This document shows positions 48,007-56,951 of a DNA stretch of 64,000 nucleotides, piece after piece (the first letter of the stretch is position 1; every line of letters begins with the position of its first letter). Position numbers and translations under genes: made by a program. The notes below the pieces were generated by a model. It saw only the letters and a program-made list of their open reading frames with translations, had not been told where the DNA came from and searched no databases. The DNA is taken from assembly GCF_014898075.1 (NCBI RefSeq), contig NZ_CP062976.1, positions 2,480,001-2,544,000 of the forward strand, read 5' to 3'. Origin of the DNA: Neisseria yangbaofengii (GTDB taxonomy: Bacteria > Pseudomonadota > Gammaproteobacteria > Burkholderiales > Neisseriaceae).

Positions 48007-48495
48007 TTACTTTGCCAATTCTTGGTCGATTTCTTGGTAAAGCTTGTTGAAATCCGGTTCGCCGACAAAGGTTTTCAGGACTTCGCCTTTTTTGTTGATG
48101 AGCACGGAAGTCGGGTAAACCTGTGTGCCGAAGGCTTTGCCGACGGTGCCGCCCTCATCGTACATCACGGTAAACGGCAGGCCGTATTCTTTGACGTATT
48201 GATGCACGCTTTCAACCGGGTCAATCGGTTCGGCAATCCCCAACACTTGGAAATCTTTGCCCTGATAACCGTTGGCCATTTTGATGACTTTCGGCATTTC
48301 GCTCACGCAGCCGGGACAGGATGGGAACCAGAAATTGATAAAGGTCACTTTGCCTTGCAGGCCGGCATTATTGACCGTTTGGCCGTGCAAATCAGTCAGG
48401 CTGAATGTTGGCGCGGATTTGTTGTCGGGAATCAGGATAAAGGCCAACAATGCGCCGACAATGGCCGCGGCGGCGAGGGTAATCGGTTTTTTCAT
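48007..48495 (-). CDS. TlpA-like thiol-disulphide protein
   Basis: A 162-residue thioredoxin-fold protein anchored by an N-terminal hydrophobic segment (residues 7-22), so the domain is periplasmic. The active site is CPGC in FWFPSCPGCVSE, and the cis-Pro loop is YPTSVLIN. The family reduces disulphides for cytochrome maturation or other periplasmic proteins. It overlaps the upstream thioesterase gene by 4 bases (ATGA), so the two are translated together. Confidence 0.87.
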   Translation of the reverse strand: MKKPITLAAAAIVGALLAFILIPDNKSAPTFSLTDLHGQTVNNAGLQGKVTFINFWFPSCPGCVSEMPKVIKMANGYQGKDFQVLGIAEPIDPVESVHQYVKEYGLPFTVMYDEGGTVGKAFGTQVYPTSVLINKKGEVLKTFVGEPDFNKLYQEIDQELAK

Positions 48496-48878
48496 GCGAT
48501 AAATGATTCAAGCGAGGTTAACAGGTTGTCGGGAAAACGGATGCTGCGGCCGCCGGCGGCATCGACCGGCATTAGCGTGATGTCGGCTTCAACGGCGTTT
48601 TTGCCGCTGTGCACCAGTTCGATGGTTTGCGTCAGCAGCAGGTGGCGCGCGGTTAATTCTTTGATGTGGCTGTGTACGCGCAATTCGTTGCCGTCGACAG
48701 CGGGGCGGCGGTAGCGGATGTCGATGCGGGCGACGACCAAATGTACGTTATCCAGCAGCGATAATAAACCGCGTTGGTCGAAAAGTATCCAGCGCGCTTC
48801 TTCGAGAAACTCAAGATAGCGCGCGTGGTTGACGTGGCCGTAGCTGTCGATGTGGTAATTGCGGACGCGGATATTCAT
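48492..48878 (-). CDS. Hotdog-fold acyl-CoA thioesterase (YbgC/4HBT type)
   Basis: A 128-residue thioesterase. The family signature is at the N-terminus: HIDSYGHVNHARYLEFLEEA (residues about 8-27), with Asp10 and the following Gly-His-Val-Asn catalytic loop. It would hydrolyse an acyl-CoA or acyl carrier substrate. A longer frame upstream is not used: the start at 48878 matches the family. Translation is coupled to the TlpA-like gene. Confidence 0.85.
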   Translation of the reverse strand: MNIRVRNYHIDSYGHVNHARYLEFLEEARWILFDQRGLLSLLDNVHLVVARIDIRYRRPAVDGNELRVHSHIKELTARHLLLTQTIELVHSGKNAVEADITLMPVDAAGGRSIRFPDNLLTSLESFIA

Positions 48879-48886
48879 GGGTTCAT

Positions 48887-48938
48887 GAGGCCGTCTGAAA
48901 GCATAGGGCGCACAGTAATCTGTTTTCAGACGGCCTAT
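48887..48938 (-). terminator. DUS pair hairpin
   Basis: GAGGCCGTCTGAAA and TTTCAGACGGCCT face each other with a loop of about 22 bases, just after the small acidic protein gene. Confidence 0.5.
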
Positions 48939-48946
48939 CAAATAGA

Positions 48947-49309
48947 TTAATTCAAATTCAATGGCTGAAACGCTTCGCGCGCCAATGGCTCGGCTTCCAA
49001 GTCGGTGATGACGGTGGAGAGCTGGATATCGAACCATTCGTTGAAAATATCGGCGTGCAAATCCGGCCACTTGCTTTCGTCTTCGCACCAGTCGGCCAGT
49101 TCGGCAGCGAAAATATCTTCAAAGCGCGATTCGATTTCGTCCCATACTTCATCAGAGGTTTCGCACGGGCGTACGAGATAGGCATTGGCATCGGCCTGCA
49201 AATCTTCCAAAGTCAGATCGGCCAGATGGTTGCCGGGCAGGGATTGCAGCCAGTTCCAAAATGGATCGAGCGGCACGAGTAAAAAGACGCTGCGGTTGAC
49301 TTCGTACAT
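48947..49309 (-). CDS. Small acidic protein of unknown function, 120 aa
   Basis: Not recognised. The 120-residue product is acidic and rich in Trp, Asp and Glu, with no signal peptide or membrane segment. It starts MYEVNRSVFLLVPLDPFWNW and has a central block EVWDEIESRFEDIFAAELADW. The start at 49309 follows AAAGGA by 7 bases; frame extension upstream enters a repeat and is not used. It resembles conserved small proteins of unknown function in other Neisseria. Confidence 0.65.
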   Translation of the reverse strand: MYEVNRSVFLLVPLDPFWNWLQSLPGNHLADLTLEDLQADANAYLVRPCETSDEVWDEIESRFEDIFAAELADWCEDESKWPDLHADIFNEWFDIQLSTVITDLEAEPLAREAFQPLNLN

Positions 49310-49404
49310 GGTGGTTTCCTTTTGTTGGGTGGAGCGGTTGGCCCGGTCTTTTGCGCTGAACGTACTGGAATAATAGCCCAAAGGGGGTGTCATGAAAAGG
49401 CCGT

Positions 49405-49505
49405 GACCTTGGCAAAATTGCCATCTTTGGCACATTTCTTCGTTATGCGCTGCGTTAACGACGAACGGCACTCAAATCCGGAGGGGGCAAAGTTTTCAGG
49501 CCGTC
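49405..49505 (-). repeat. Dispersed intergenic repeat, second full copy
   Basis: Read on the minus strand it goes from the uptake sequence through ACTTTGCC, CGGATTTGAGTGCCGTT and GCGCATAACGAAGAAATGTG CCAAAG, matching the copy at 12363-12445 with scattered differences. Confidence 0.6.
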
Positions 49506-49534
49506 TGAACGCAATGTATGTTTTCAGACGGCCT
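49497..49534 (-). terminator. DUS terminator of the mla operon
   Basis: CAGGCCGTCTGAA (49497-49509) with its complement (49522-49534), just after mlaA. Confidence 0.75.
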
Positions 49535-49551
49535 GGGCATCATGCGGTTAA

Positions 49552-50388
49552 TTAATCCAAGCGAATCATGCCGCTGCCGGCAGGCTGGAGATTTTCCCAA
49601 TCATCAGCAGGTGCGGCGGTGTCGGGTTCGGCCGCTTCGATCGGAGCGTTTTGCGCGGGGTTGCCACTGTCGACCAAATCATCGATGTCGATGTCTTCGT
49701 CGGTACTTTGCACGGCTTGGCCGCCGGTTTGCCGGTTGCGCACACGCATGTACAAATCGCGGGTGTAGCTGTATTTGTCGATGGCGGCACCTTCCAGGCT
49801 GTCGGTTAAGTCGAGCAGGTTTTCGCGGGTCTCGACGGCGTTGAGTGCGGTGGTGCTCCAGCGGCCGGCACTGGTTTCAAACACCGCGTTTTTCACCGGA
49901 TAAGCCACGGTTACGGCTGTACCCAAGGTGTCGCGCACGGTAGAAGGTCCTATCAGCGGCACGACAAAGTAATTGCTGTTTTTCCAGCCCCATGAAGCCA
50001 TGGTGTCACCCAAGGAATTTTTGTTGTTCGGCACGCCGCCTGCGCCTGCTACGTCAATCAAACCGCCCAAGCCGAAGGTGGTATTCAGGCCGACGCGCAC
50101 CAAATCTTCGCTGGCGCGTTTGATGTCGAGACGCAACACGTTGCTGCCGAAGCTGACTACGTCGCGCAGGTTGTTGAAAAAGTTGCTCACGCCGGTGCGC
50201 ACAGGCTGTGGCGTGACTTTACGGTAGCCGCGGGCAATGGGTGCCATGACGTATTGGTCGGCTTTGTCGTTGAACTTGGAGACGGCGCGGTTGTAAGGCT
50301 CGTAAGGGTCGGCCGGATTGCGTTCGGCAAAGGCCGGTTGGGCGGCGGATAAGCCGATAAGCAGCAGGGAAGCAGCGGTTTTTTTCAT
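49552..50388 (-). CDS. mlaA: Outer-membrane phospholipid-retrieval protein MlaA
   Basis: A 278-residue MlaA (VacJ) protein. A signal peptide ends near AFA-ERNP; I see no lipobox cysteine, unlike the lipidated E. coli protein. The family region has DPYEPYNRAVSKFND, SNFFNNLRDVVSFGSN and NNKNSLGDTMASWGW. It removes misplaced phospholipid from the outer leaflet and passes it to MlaC. The C-terminal 60 residues are acidic and disordered. It overlaps mlaB by 4 bases. Confidence 0.93.
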   Translation of the reverse strand: MKKTAASLLLIGLSAAQPAFAERNPADPYEPYNRAVSKFNDKADQYVMAPIARGYRKVTPQPVRTGVSNFFNNLRDVVSFGSNVLRLDIKRASEDLVRVGLNTTFGLGGLIDVAGAGGVPNNKNSLGDTMASWGWKNSNYFVVPLIGPSTVRDTLGTAVTVAYPVKNAVFETSAGRWSTTALNAVETRENLLDLTDSLEGAAIDKYSYTRDLYMRVRNRQTGGQAVQSTDEDIDIDDLVDSGNPAQNAPIEAAEPDTAAPADDWENLQPAGSGMIRLD

Positions 50389-50663
50389 GGGGTCACCCAG
50401 TCTTTAATTTCATACAGATCAGCCAGCGCCCGCACCGATTCGGGAATGTGGCGCAGTTCGACGGCTTTGTTTTTTAAACGAAATGCGGTCAGCAGCAGCG
50501 ATACGCAGGCGGAATCGGCGCGGCTGACATTGCTTAAATCAAGCGCACAGGTTTCTTTCAGACGGCATTGCTGCTCGAATTGGCGGTAGGCTGAATCGGT
50601 CACGGTTTTGACGGTAATGTCGCCGCCCAGATACAGCACGTTGTCGCGAAGTTCTGAATTCAT
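50385..50663 (-). CDS. mlaB: STAS-domain subunit MlaB
   Basis: A 92-residue STAS protein that binds the MlaF ATPase and is needed for assembly and activity of the MlaFEDB complex. Visible is LDLSNVSRADSACVSLLLTA, the STAS core helix with the conserved Ser. It lies between mlaC and mlaA, with ATGA overlap at its 3' end. Confidence 0.88.
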   Translation of the reverse strand: MNSELRDNVLYLGGDITVKTVTDSAYRQFEQQCRLKETCALDLSNVSRADSACVSLLLTAFRLKNKAVELRHIPESVRALADLYEIKDWVTP

Positions 50664-50724
50664 GAGGTTTTGAGTCTATGCAGTTTGGCGTAAAAAGGCA
50701 CGGCCAAAGCCGTGCGCTTAAGGA

Positions 50725-51315
50725 TTATTTGCCGCTGTTTTTGGCTTTCAGGTCGGCAATCAGACCGTCGATGCCTTTGGCTTTCACGGTTTCGCCGAAT
50801 TGGTTGCGGTACACAGTTACCAAGCTTGCGCCTTCAACGGCCACGTTGTACACGCGGTAGCGGTTGCCGCTTTGATAGGTGGTGAAATCCATGTTGACCG
50901 GTTTTTCACCTGCCACGCTCACTTCGGCACGTACGGTAATTTCTTTACCGTTGCGGGCAACGACGGGATTGTCTTTCACGTTTACTTTGGCATTTTTGAA
51001 TTTCATCATGGTGCCGGAGTAGGTGCGGATCAACAGAGTTTGGAATTCTTTGGTCAATGCCTGTTTTTGTGCATCAGTGGCGGTGCGCCAAGGGTTGCCC
51101 ACGGCCAACGCGGTCATGCGTTGGAAATCGAAATAAGGCATGGCGTAGTCTTCTGCTTTGCGGCGGGCAGTGTTGGCATCGCCGCTTTTCAAGATGGTCA
51201 GAACCTGAGTCGCGTTTTGGCGGATTTGGTTTACCGCATCTGCAGGAGCGGCAGCCGCTAAGCTGATGCTCAATAAACCGATGCCCAAGGCACTGAAGAA
51301 TGCTGATTTTTTCAT
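50725..51315 (-). CDS. mlaC: Periplasmic phospholipid shuttle MlaC
   Basis: A 196-residue exported protein. The signal peptide ends near AAA-APAD. The MlaC family core includes DFQRMTALAVGNPWR and QKQALTKEFQTLLIRTYSGTM (residues about 70-110, given for placement). It carries a phospholipid between MlaA and the MlaD ring. It lies 38 bases from mlaD. Confidence 0.92.
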   Translation of the reverse strand: MKKSAFFSALGIGLLSISLAAAAPADAVNQIRQNATQVLTILKSGDANTARRKAEDYAMPYFDFQRMTALAVGNPWRTATDAQKQALTKEFQTLLIRTYSGTMMKFKNAKVNVKDNPVVARNGKEITVRAEVSVAGEKPVNMDFTTYQSGNRYRVYNVAVEGASLVTVYRNQFGETVKAKGIDGLIADLKAKNSGK

Positions 51316-51353
51316 GTTTGCGTATTCCTAAAATTAAAAAAATATTGTTGTGT

Positions 51354-51863
51354 TTATGGGGCAGAATCTGCGTCGGCCGAAGTGGCTGAATCAGAATTGC
51401 CGGATTGTTTTTCGGCAAAGCCGGTCATGAATTTGCCGATTAAGTTTTCCAAAACCATGGCCGAGCTGGTGACGCTGATGGTGTCGCCTTCGGCCAAATT
51501 GTCCGTGTCGCCGCCTTGCATCAAGCCGATGTATTGTTCGCCCAAGAGACCGGAAGTGAGGATTTGGGCGGAAACGTCGCTGCTGAATTCATATTGTTTG
51601 CTGATGTTCAGGGTCACGCGTGCCTGATAGCTTTTCGGGTCGAGCGTGATGGCGGAAACGCGGCCGACCAATACGCCTGCGGATTTAACCGGCGCGTTTG
51701 ATTTCAAACCGCCGATGTCGCTGAAATCGGCATATACGGTATAGGTTTGCTGCGTGCTGCCCATGCCGGAGCCGCCTGCTACGCGGAAGGCCAAAAAGCC
51801 TACGGCCGCCACGCCCAATAAGATAAACAAACCGACCCAAAATTCCAAAATACTTTTTTTCAT
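51354..51863 (-). CDS. mlaD: MCE-domain protein MlaD
   Basis: A 169-residue inner-membrane-anchored protein with one N-terminal hydrophobic segment (about residues 8-27) and the MCE domain (TVYADFSDIGGLKSNAPVK, residues about 43-61). It forms a hexameric ring on MlaFEB that binds lipids. The Ser/Asp-rich C-terminal tail is short. It is 5 bases from mlaE. Confidence 0.93.
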   Translation of the reverse strand: MKKSILEFWVGLFILLGVAAVGFLAFRVAGGSGMGSTQQTYTVYADFSDIGGLKSNAPVKSAGVLVGRVSAITLDPKSYQARVTLNISKQYEFSSDVSAQILTSGLLGEQYIGLMQGGDTDNLAEGDTISVTSSAMVLENLIGKFMTGFAEKQSGNSDSATSADADSAP

Positions 51864-51868
51864 TGTCG

Positions 51869-52645
51869 TTACTCAGTAAACATCCATGCGGTTAAAACAA
51901 AATCAATTGCCAAAATGGTCAGGGCGGAAGACACCACCGTGCGTGTGCTGGCGCGTAAAATCCCTTCGGAAGTCGGCACGCAGTGAAAACCTTGATGCAC
52001 GGCGATCAGTGTCACGGCTATGCCGAACGCCACCGATTTAATCAGGCCGTTGACGACATCGTAGCCGATGGTCATGTTGCTTTGCATTTGCGACCAGAAA
52101 ATGCCGCTGTCCAAGCCCAGCCACTGCACGCCGACCAGATAGCCGCCGAAAATACCGGCCACGTTGAAAATCGAGGCCAAAAGCGGCATGGAAAACACGC
52201 CTGCCCAAAAGCGCGGCGCCACCACGCGGGCAACAGGATCGACCGCCATTACGTTCATCGCTTCAAGCTGCTCGGTGGTTTTCATCAGGCCGATTTCGCT
52301 GGTCATCGCGCCGCCTGCGCTGCTGGCAAACAAAATCGCCGCCAATACCGGTCCCAGTTCGCGCAAAAGGGAAGCGGCCACCATATAGCCCAACACATCG
52401 GCGGCTTTGAATTTCGCCAACTGCGTGTAGCCTTGCAAACCGAGTACCATGCCGACAAATAAGCCCGAAACGGCAATAATCAAGACCGACATCACACCGG
52501 CAAAATAAATCTGACGAATGCTCAGGTGCGGGCGGGTAAACGCCGTGGCCGATTTCGCCAGAATTTGCAGCAGAAACAAGGTCACGCTGCCGAGAGATTG
52601 GATAAAGCCCAAGGTTTTTGAGCCGACGGATTGGATAAAATTCAT
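51869..52645 (-). CDS. mlaE: ABC permease MlaE
   Basis: A 258-residue permease of the MlaE family with five to six hydrophobic segments and the typical [19 protein letters not shown] stretch near the middle. It forms the membrane core of the phospholipid transporter with MlaF and MlaD. The coupling to mlaF is broken in this genome by an RDD gene and a repeat. Confidence 0.93.
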   Translation of the reverse strand: MNFIQSVGSKTLGFIQSLGSVTLFLLQILAKSATAFTRPHLSIRQIYFAGVMSVLIIAVSGLFVGMVLGLQGYTQLAKFKAADVLGYMVAASLLRELGPVLAAILFASSAGGAMTSEIGLMKTTEQLEAMNVMAVDPVARVVAPRFWAGVFSMPLLASIFNVAGIFGGYLVGVQWLGLDSGIFWSQMQSNMTIGYDVVNGLIKSVAFGIAVTLIAVHQGFHCVPTSEGILRASTRTVVSSALTILAIDFVLTAWMFTE

Positions 52646-52711
52646 ATTTTTAAAACAGTTATCTTTCAGATGGCCTGCTCATCGGGCCGTCTGAAACCGG
52701 AAAAGGTTTGT

Positions 52712-53233
52712 TTAATGGTCGGGTGCGTCCACTACGATGGTTTGCGCCAGCATGTCTTCCAGCGAACGGCGGTTGTAACCGCGCGCCAGCACCAAAAAAG
52801 CATTAATCAAAATCGGCAGGCCGACCAAGCTATTAACGGCATAAACCAACAGCTCGCGCCTGAACACATATTGCGCCGCCGTCAGCCGTTCGCCTGTCGC
52901 TTCCAGTACCGGCCGAATCTTCATCAACCGCTTGCCGACGGTTTGGCCGCGGCGACGGATAAAATGAAGCTGCACACCGAGATAAAACAGCAGCAACAGT
53001 AACGACGTGCCCAAGTTGATGAACAAAAACGCATCATTACTCAGCGTGTATTGGTCGGTTAGGCTGAATACGGCTGCCATCACGATAAAACACACCATTG
53101 CAAAAAATTGGTTAATCACTACCGCGCCCAAGCGTTTCCACGGGGAAGCCAAGGTCAGGCCGAGTTTGGCGGCGGCATCGTTAACAGCAACGGCCGTCGT
53201 GCCGGGGCGGATTTTATATGGGGTCGAAGGCAT
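52712..53233 (-). CDS. RDD-family membrane protein
   Basis: A 173-residue protein with the RDD pattern: an N-terminal basic SPWKRLGAVVINQF, three to four hydrophobic segments and the RRRGQTVGKRLMKIR motif in the middle. Some RDD proteins transport ions or protect against pH and salt stress; the function here is unknown. It sits inside the mla cluster, between mlaE and mlaF and in the same direction, so it is probably co-transcribed. Confidence 0.82.
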   Translation of the reverse strand: MPSTPYKIRPGTTAVAVNDAAAKLGLTLASPWKRLGAVVINQFFAMVCFIVMAAVFSLTDQYTLSNDAFLFINLGTSLLLLLFYLGVQLHFIRRRGQTVGKRLMKIRPVLEATGERLTAAQYVFRRELLVYAVNSLVGLPILINAFLVLARGYNRRSLEDMLAQTIVVDAPDH

Positions 53234-53272
53234 GGCTTCTCCTTGTGATGTTTCAGACGGCCTTCACAGCAG

Positions 53273-53482
53273 GTATAGGGAGTCGCCGGGTTGTTTACAC
53301 TTTATTTATGCACAACAGCTTTTGTTTTTTGCCCGAACGATTGTTTCAGGATTTTCGGGCGTTATCAAGAACCGTGCGGCTTTGCCGTGCCTTTCGGCAT
53401 TCTTGGCAACACTCGGAAATCCCCCAAAACGGATCTTCAGGCAAAAAACAAAAAGCGTAAACAACGCTAGGGTTTTCTACAC
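53273..53482. mobile_element. 205-bp palindromic repeat (MITE-like), copy B
   Basis: It shares ends (GTTGTTTACACTTT / AAGCGTAAACAACG) and core (CGAACGATTGTTTCAGGATT, CTTTCGGCATTCTTGGCAAC) with copies A and C. It lies in the gap between mlaF and the RDD gene, and uptake sequences stand in inverted order on either side. Confidence 0.75.
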
Positions 53483-53505
53483 ATAAGGCCGTCTGAACGT
53501 GATGC

Positions 53506-54309
53506 TTAACCGCCTAATAAATCCTGCTGCAAAGTTGTTTGCGCCGGATAACGGTAGGCCACCGGTCCATCGGCTAAGCCGCCGACAAACTGCTGCACCC
53601 ACGGCGAATCGAGTTCGCTCATTTCGGCAGGTGAGCCGCTGAACATGATTTCGCCGTGCGCCAAAAAAATCACTTGATCGACGATTTGCAGCGATTTTTC
53701 AATATCGTGCGTCACCATCACGCTGGTCGAACGCAGAGCAGTGTTGGCGCGGCTGATTAAGTGGGCAATCACGCCCAGCGAAATCGGGTCGAGACCGGTA
53801 AACGGTTCGTCATACAGCATAATTTCAGGGTCGAGCGCGATGGTGCGCGCCAAGGCCACACGTCGCGCCATACCGCCGGACAGTTCGGACGGCATCAATT
53901 TTTCCACGCCGCGCAAGCCGACGGCATTGAGTTTCAGCAATACCAAATCGCGGATCACCGCTTCGGGCAGTTTGGTCAATTCACGCATGGGAAACGCCAC
54001 GTTGTCGAACACGGTCAAATCGGTAAACAACGCGCCGTGTTGGAACAAAACGCCCATGCGGCGGCGGTGTTCGTGCAGTTCGGCGGCGGAAAACTTGGCC
54101 AAATCGCGGCCTTCAACCAATACCTGCCCCCGCTGCGGGTGAATCTGGCCGGTAATCAGGCGCATCAGCGTGGTTTTGCCGCTGCCCGAGCCGCCCATTA
54201 CGGCCGCAAACGCACCTTGCTCAATCGTGAAACTGATGTTGCTCAGAATCGGGCGGTCGCCATAGGCAAAAGCCACGTCTTTCATTTCGATAAAGGGCGT
54301 CGGGTTCAT
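53506..54309 (-). CDS. mlaF: ABC ATPase MlaF
   Basis: A 267-residue ATPase. Walker A GGSGSGKT is at residues 39-46, the signature is [13 protein letters not shown], and Walker B is [13 protein letters not shown]. It powers phospholipid movement through MlaE/MlaD. It is the first gene of the minus-strand mla locus. The RBS is weak. A 272-base gap with copy B of the repeat follows it. Confidence 0.95.
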   Translation of the reverse strand: MNPTPFIEMKDVAFAYGDRPILSNISFTIEQGAFAAVMGGSGSGKTTLMRLITGQIHPQRGQVLVEGRDLAKFSAAELHEHRRRMGVLFQHGALFTDLTVFDNVAFPMRELTKLPEAVIRDLVLLKLNAVGLRGVEKLMPSELSGGMARRVALARTIALDPEIMLYDEPFTGLDPISLGVIAHLISRANTALRSTSVMVTHDIEKSLQIVDQVIFLAHGEIMFSGSPAEMSELDSPWVQQFVGGLADGPVAYRYPAQTTLQQDLLGG

Positions 54310-54550
54310 AAACAGAATGCGGTTAGGATGTATTTTAATTACCTGTATTTTAATGCGTATGCCGGTTTAGAGCAATTTCAGACGGCCTCAAAGCCTTTAA
54401 TAATTTGTTAAAACGCGTGAAAAGATAAGGCATTGGCGGGTTTGGGCGGGTGGTAATTGCACAACAGCATGCATAAGTGTATGTAATTGTGTGTCGGCTT
54501 TGCGGGTAAATAGAGTTTTTACGGTGATATGAATACGAAAGCGCAATATA
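54310..54550. other. Gap upstream of mlaF
   Basis: About 240 bases. It holds a single uptake sequence near 54378 and probably the mla promoter. No gene was seen. Confidence 0.5.
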
Positions 54551-54590
54551 TAAGGCCGTCTGAAACATTGGCTTTCAGACGGCCTTTTAT
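54551..54590 (-). terminator. DUS terminator of the HAD phosphatase gene
   Basis: AAGGCCGTCTGAAA (54552-54565) with its complement (54573-54586). Confidence 0.75.
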
Positions 54591-54608
54591 TGTTCGCAAT
54601 CCGATAGT

Positions 54609-55259
54609 TTACAAGGCCGCCAAAAAATCCGGTAAAGCAGATAAATTCGGCAAAACCGCCAAATGCGGACTGGTACGCAGTTTTTCTTCCGTATGCGCGC
54701 CGGTGGCGACTGCAATCGCCTGTGCGCCTGCGTTGGCGGCCATGTCCAAATCATACGTTGTGTCGCCGATGACGACGGTTTCAGACGGCATTACGCCCAG
54801 CTCGTCACACAATTTCAACACCATGTCCGGCGCGGGTTTCGACGGTTGTTCGCTGGCGCAGGCGGTAGCCAGCCAAAAGCTGGCGGTGCCGGTTTGGGCA
54901 ATGGAATTGTCCAAACCCGTGCGGCCTTTGCCGGTAGCTACTGCAAGCCAGTAGCCTTGTGCTTTCAGCGTTTCCAAGCAGGCCATGGCATCAGGGAACA
55001 GGGTCATGTTGCGGTTGTTCGGGTTTAAGTGATGCGCGGCGTAGGTTTCGATGATTTCTTCATGTTGGCGTAAGTTCAAATCCGGCGCAAGATGGCGCAC
55101 GATGGCCGGCAGGTTGTAGCCGATAAGCGGGCGGATATGGCCGGCTTCGGGTGCGGCGTGGCCGTTTTCGGTAAAACTTTCCTGCACGGTGGCGATAATC
55201 GGCAGGGTGGTGTCGGCCAGTGTGCCGTCCCAGTCGAAAATAACGAGTTTCGGTTTCAT
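54609..55259 (-). CDS. HAD-family phosphatase (phosphoglycolate-phosphatase-like)
   Basis: A 216-residue hydrolase of the haloacid dehalogenase superfamily. Motif I is IFDWDGTLADT (nucleophile and general-acid Asp), motif III a Lys (KPAPDMVL) and motif IV VVIGDTTYDLDMAANAG. A helical cap follows motif I. Substrates are small phosphorylated compounds such as phosphoglycolate or pyrophosphate. The start at 55259 has AAAGGA upstream; a longer frame to 55322 is not used. Confidence 0.87.
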   Translation of the reverse strand: MKPKLVIFDWDGTLADTTLPIIATVQESFTENGHAAPEAGHIRPLIGYNLPAIVRHLAPDLNLRQHEEIIETYAAHHLNPNNRNMTLFPDAMACLETLKAQGYWLAVATGKGRTGLDNSIAQTGTASFWLATACASEQPSKPAPDMVLKLCDELGVMPSETVVIGDTTYDLDMAANAGAQAIAVATGAHTEEKLRTSPHLAVLPNLSALPDFLAAL

Positions 55260-55357
55260 AATCGGTTCCTTTGTGTTCGGACGGCCTGAGGTCATGGGTA
55301 TCAAGCTTTTAAGGGGTTTCAATAATCTAGGCCGTCCGAAATGCCAATCCCGTCTGC

Positions 55358-55932
55358 TTATATTTTTGAACCGGTCGGCCGCAGAAACGGCCCGACGAAC
55401 GGCATAACCGGCAGCATGATAAGGTTACCGGCAATGGCAAACGGTGTCAGTATAATCGCTGAGACGGCGCTTACATTTCTTAACTCCGCCGCCGTCTCTT
55501 TGGCTTTCGATATGGGCGACCGCCGGCGTTTTGAAACGGTATGTTTTGAAACAGTATTCGGAAGGCAGAGGGGGCATGGGGTATGCTTCCCTTGGATACC
55601 GTTATAGCGGCGGAAGTAAGGCAGCTTTTGCGCTGTTTGCCACTTCAAATTGTTTGCCCAATTCCGTTGCCCGCAAAACTTTGCCCAACTCGTTTTCGGG
55701 CGTAATGTCGGTAACACAGGCCGTTTTCAGCGAACAGCGCCAAACGGCTAGGCGGCAGGTTTTTGCTGTCGGGTTTGGTGAAGCCGAAAAGAATAGGTGT
55801 TTTCATCTTTGAAATAGTGGTTTTAGGCAAGCCGTCCAAGTTGTCCAAAGCACTGCCGGTTAAATGGCATCCGGAAAAGGCCGGCGTAGTAAGCGCCGCT
55901 ACCGACAGTTTGGAGAAAGCGGGTTTCTTCAT
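55358..55932 (-). pseudogene. Frameshifted lipoprotein gene
   Basis: The start MKKPAFSKLSVAALTTPAFS with a lipobox-like FSGC, and an RBS AAGGTG, look normal. Coding then moves to a second frame (ACVTDITPENELGKVLRATE...ALLPPL) and near its stop to a third, ending in a hydrophobic segment (AVSAIILTPFAIAGNLIMLP). Each piece has protein-like composition, so two frameshifts in a once-intact lipoprotein are the simplest reading. I do not recognise the family. Confidence 0.6.
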
Positions 55933-55964
55933 GATGCACCTTTTTTGTATTTTGTTTGTCTTGT

Positions 55965-56951
55965 TCAGACGGCCTGATGCTGATTGTCCAACATCACAAT
56001 AAACTGCGTCAATTCCTGCGGCAGTTCGGCTTTTAAAATCAGCTTCCCGCCCGTGAGCGGATGGTCTAAATGCAGTTCGGAAGCATGGAGGAACATGCGC
56101 TTTAGGCCGAGTTTTTGCAGGCGTTTGTTGGCTTGGTAGTCACCGTAGCGCTCGTCGCCGGCAATAGGGCTGTGTTGCGACTGCATATGCACGCGGATTT
56201 GGTGGGTGCGGCCGGTTTTGAGCGTGGCTTCGACTAAAGTAAGCGCAGACAGGCCGACTTGGTGCAGTAGGCCGTCTGAATAACGTTTGAGTACGCGGAA
56301 AATGGTGTGCGCCGATTGGCCGTCGTCACTCACGCGCACCATTTTTTCGCCTTGTGCGCCGGTATATTTGAACAATGGCAGTTTGACGTGGAAACGGGCG
56401 TTGTTCAGACTGCCCACGCCCAGCGCCAGATAGATTTTTTTCGGATGGTCGTTGCGGATCATTTCGTGCAGTTTCACCAAGGCGCTGCGTTTTTTGGCAA
56501 TCATGAGCAGGCCGCTGGTGTCTTTATCAAGGCGGTGCACCAATTCCAGATATTTGGCTTCGGGACGGGCTTGGCGGATTTGTTCGATCACGCCGAAACT
56601 CACGCCGCTGCCGCCATGTACCGCTACGCCCCAAGGTTTGTTAATGACCAACAAAGCATCGTCTTCATACACAATCTCAAATTCGCGCGCAGGGGCGGGA
56701 GTTTGTTCAGACGGCCTCTGTTTTTCAGCAATGCGGATGGGTGGAATGCGCAAAATTTGGCCGGCTGCGATGCGGGTGCCGGGTTTGCAGCGCTTTTTAT
56801 CCAGCCGTACTTCACCGGCGCGGATAATGCGGTGAATATGGCTTTTAGGCACGCCCTTGAGAATTTTTATCAGATAGTTATCAAGGCGTTGGCCTGCTTC
56901 ATGTTCGGTAAGGGTGATTTGGCTGACTGAATCTTTGCGTATCGGGTACAT
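55965..56951 (-). CDS. rluC: 23S rRNA pseudouridine synthase RluC
   Basis: A 328-residue pseudouridine synthase. An S4-type RNA-binding domain is followed by the RluA-family motif HRLDKDTSGLLMIAKK, with the catalytic Asp. It modifies U955, U2504 and U2580 of 23S rRNA in E. coli. Divergent position from rne is also the E. coli arrangement. An uptake sequence reads as RPSE in the linker (QRPSEQTPAP). Confidence 0.93.
   Translation of the reverse strand: MYPIRKDSVSQITLTEHEAGQRLDNYLIKILKGVPKSHIHRIIRAGEVRLDKKRCKPGTRIAAGQILRIPPIRIAEKQRPSEQTPAPAREFEIVYEDDALLVINKPWGVAVHGGSGVSFGVIEQIRQARPEAKYLELVHRLDKDTSGLLMIAKKRSALVKLHEMIRNDHPKKIYLALGVGSLNNARFHVKLPLFKYTGAQGEKMVRVSDDGQSAHTIFRVLKRYSDGLLHQVGLSALTLVEATLKTGRTHQIRVHMQSQHSPIAGDERYGDYQANKRLQKLGLKRMFLHASELHLDHPLTGGKLILKAELPQELTQFIVMLDNQHQAV

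Noticed and set aside
48879-49088. N-terminal extension of the thioesterase gene to 49088
   Set aside because: The extension crosses an uptake-sequence hairpin and has no family counterpart; 48878 fits the hotdog fold.
53218-53486. Open frames inside the 205-bp repeat copies (also 46984-47274 and 60761-60985)
   Set aside because: They arise from the repeat itself; the copies differ by indels that break the frames, so they are not genes.
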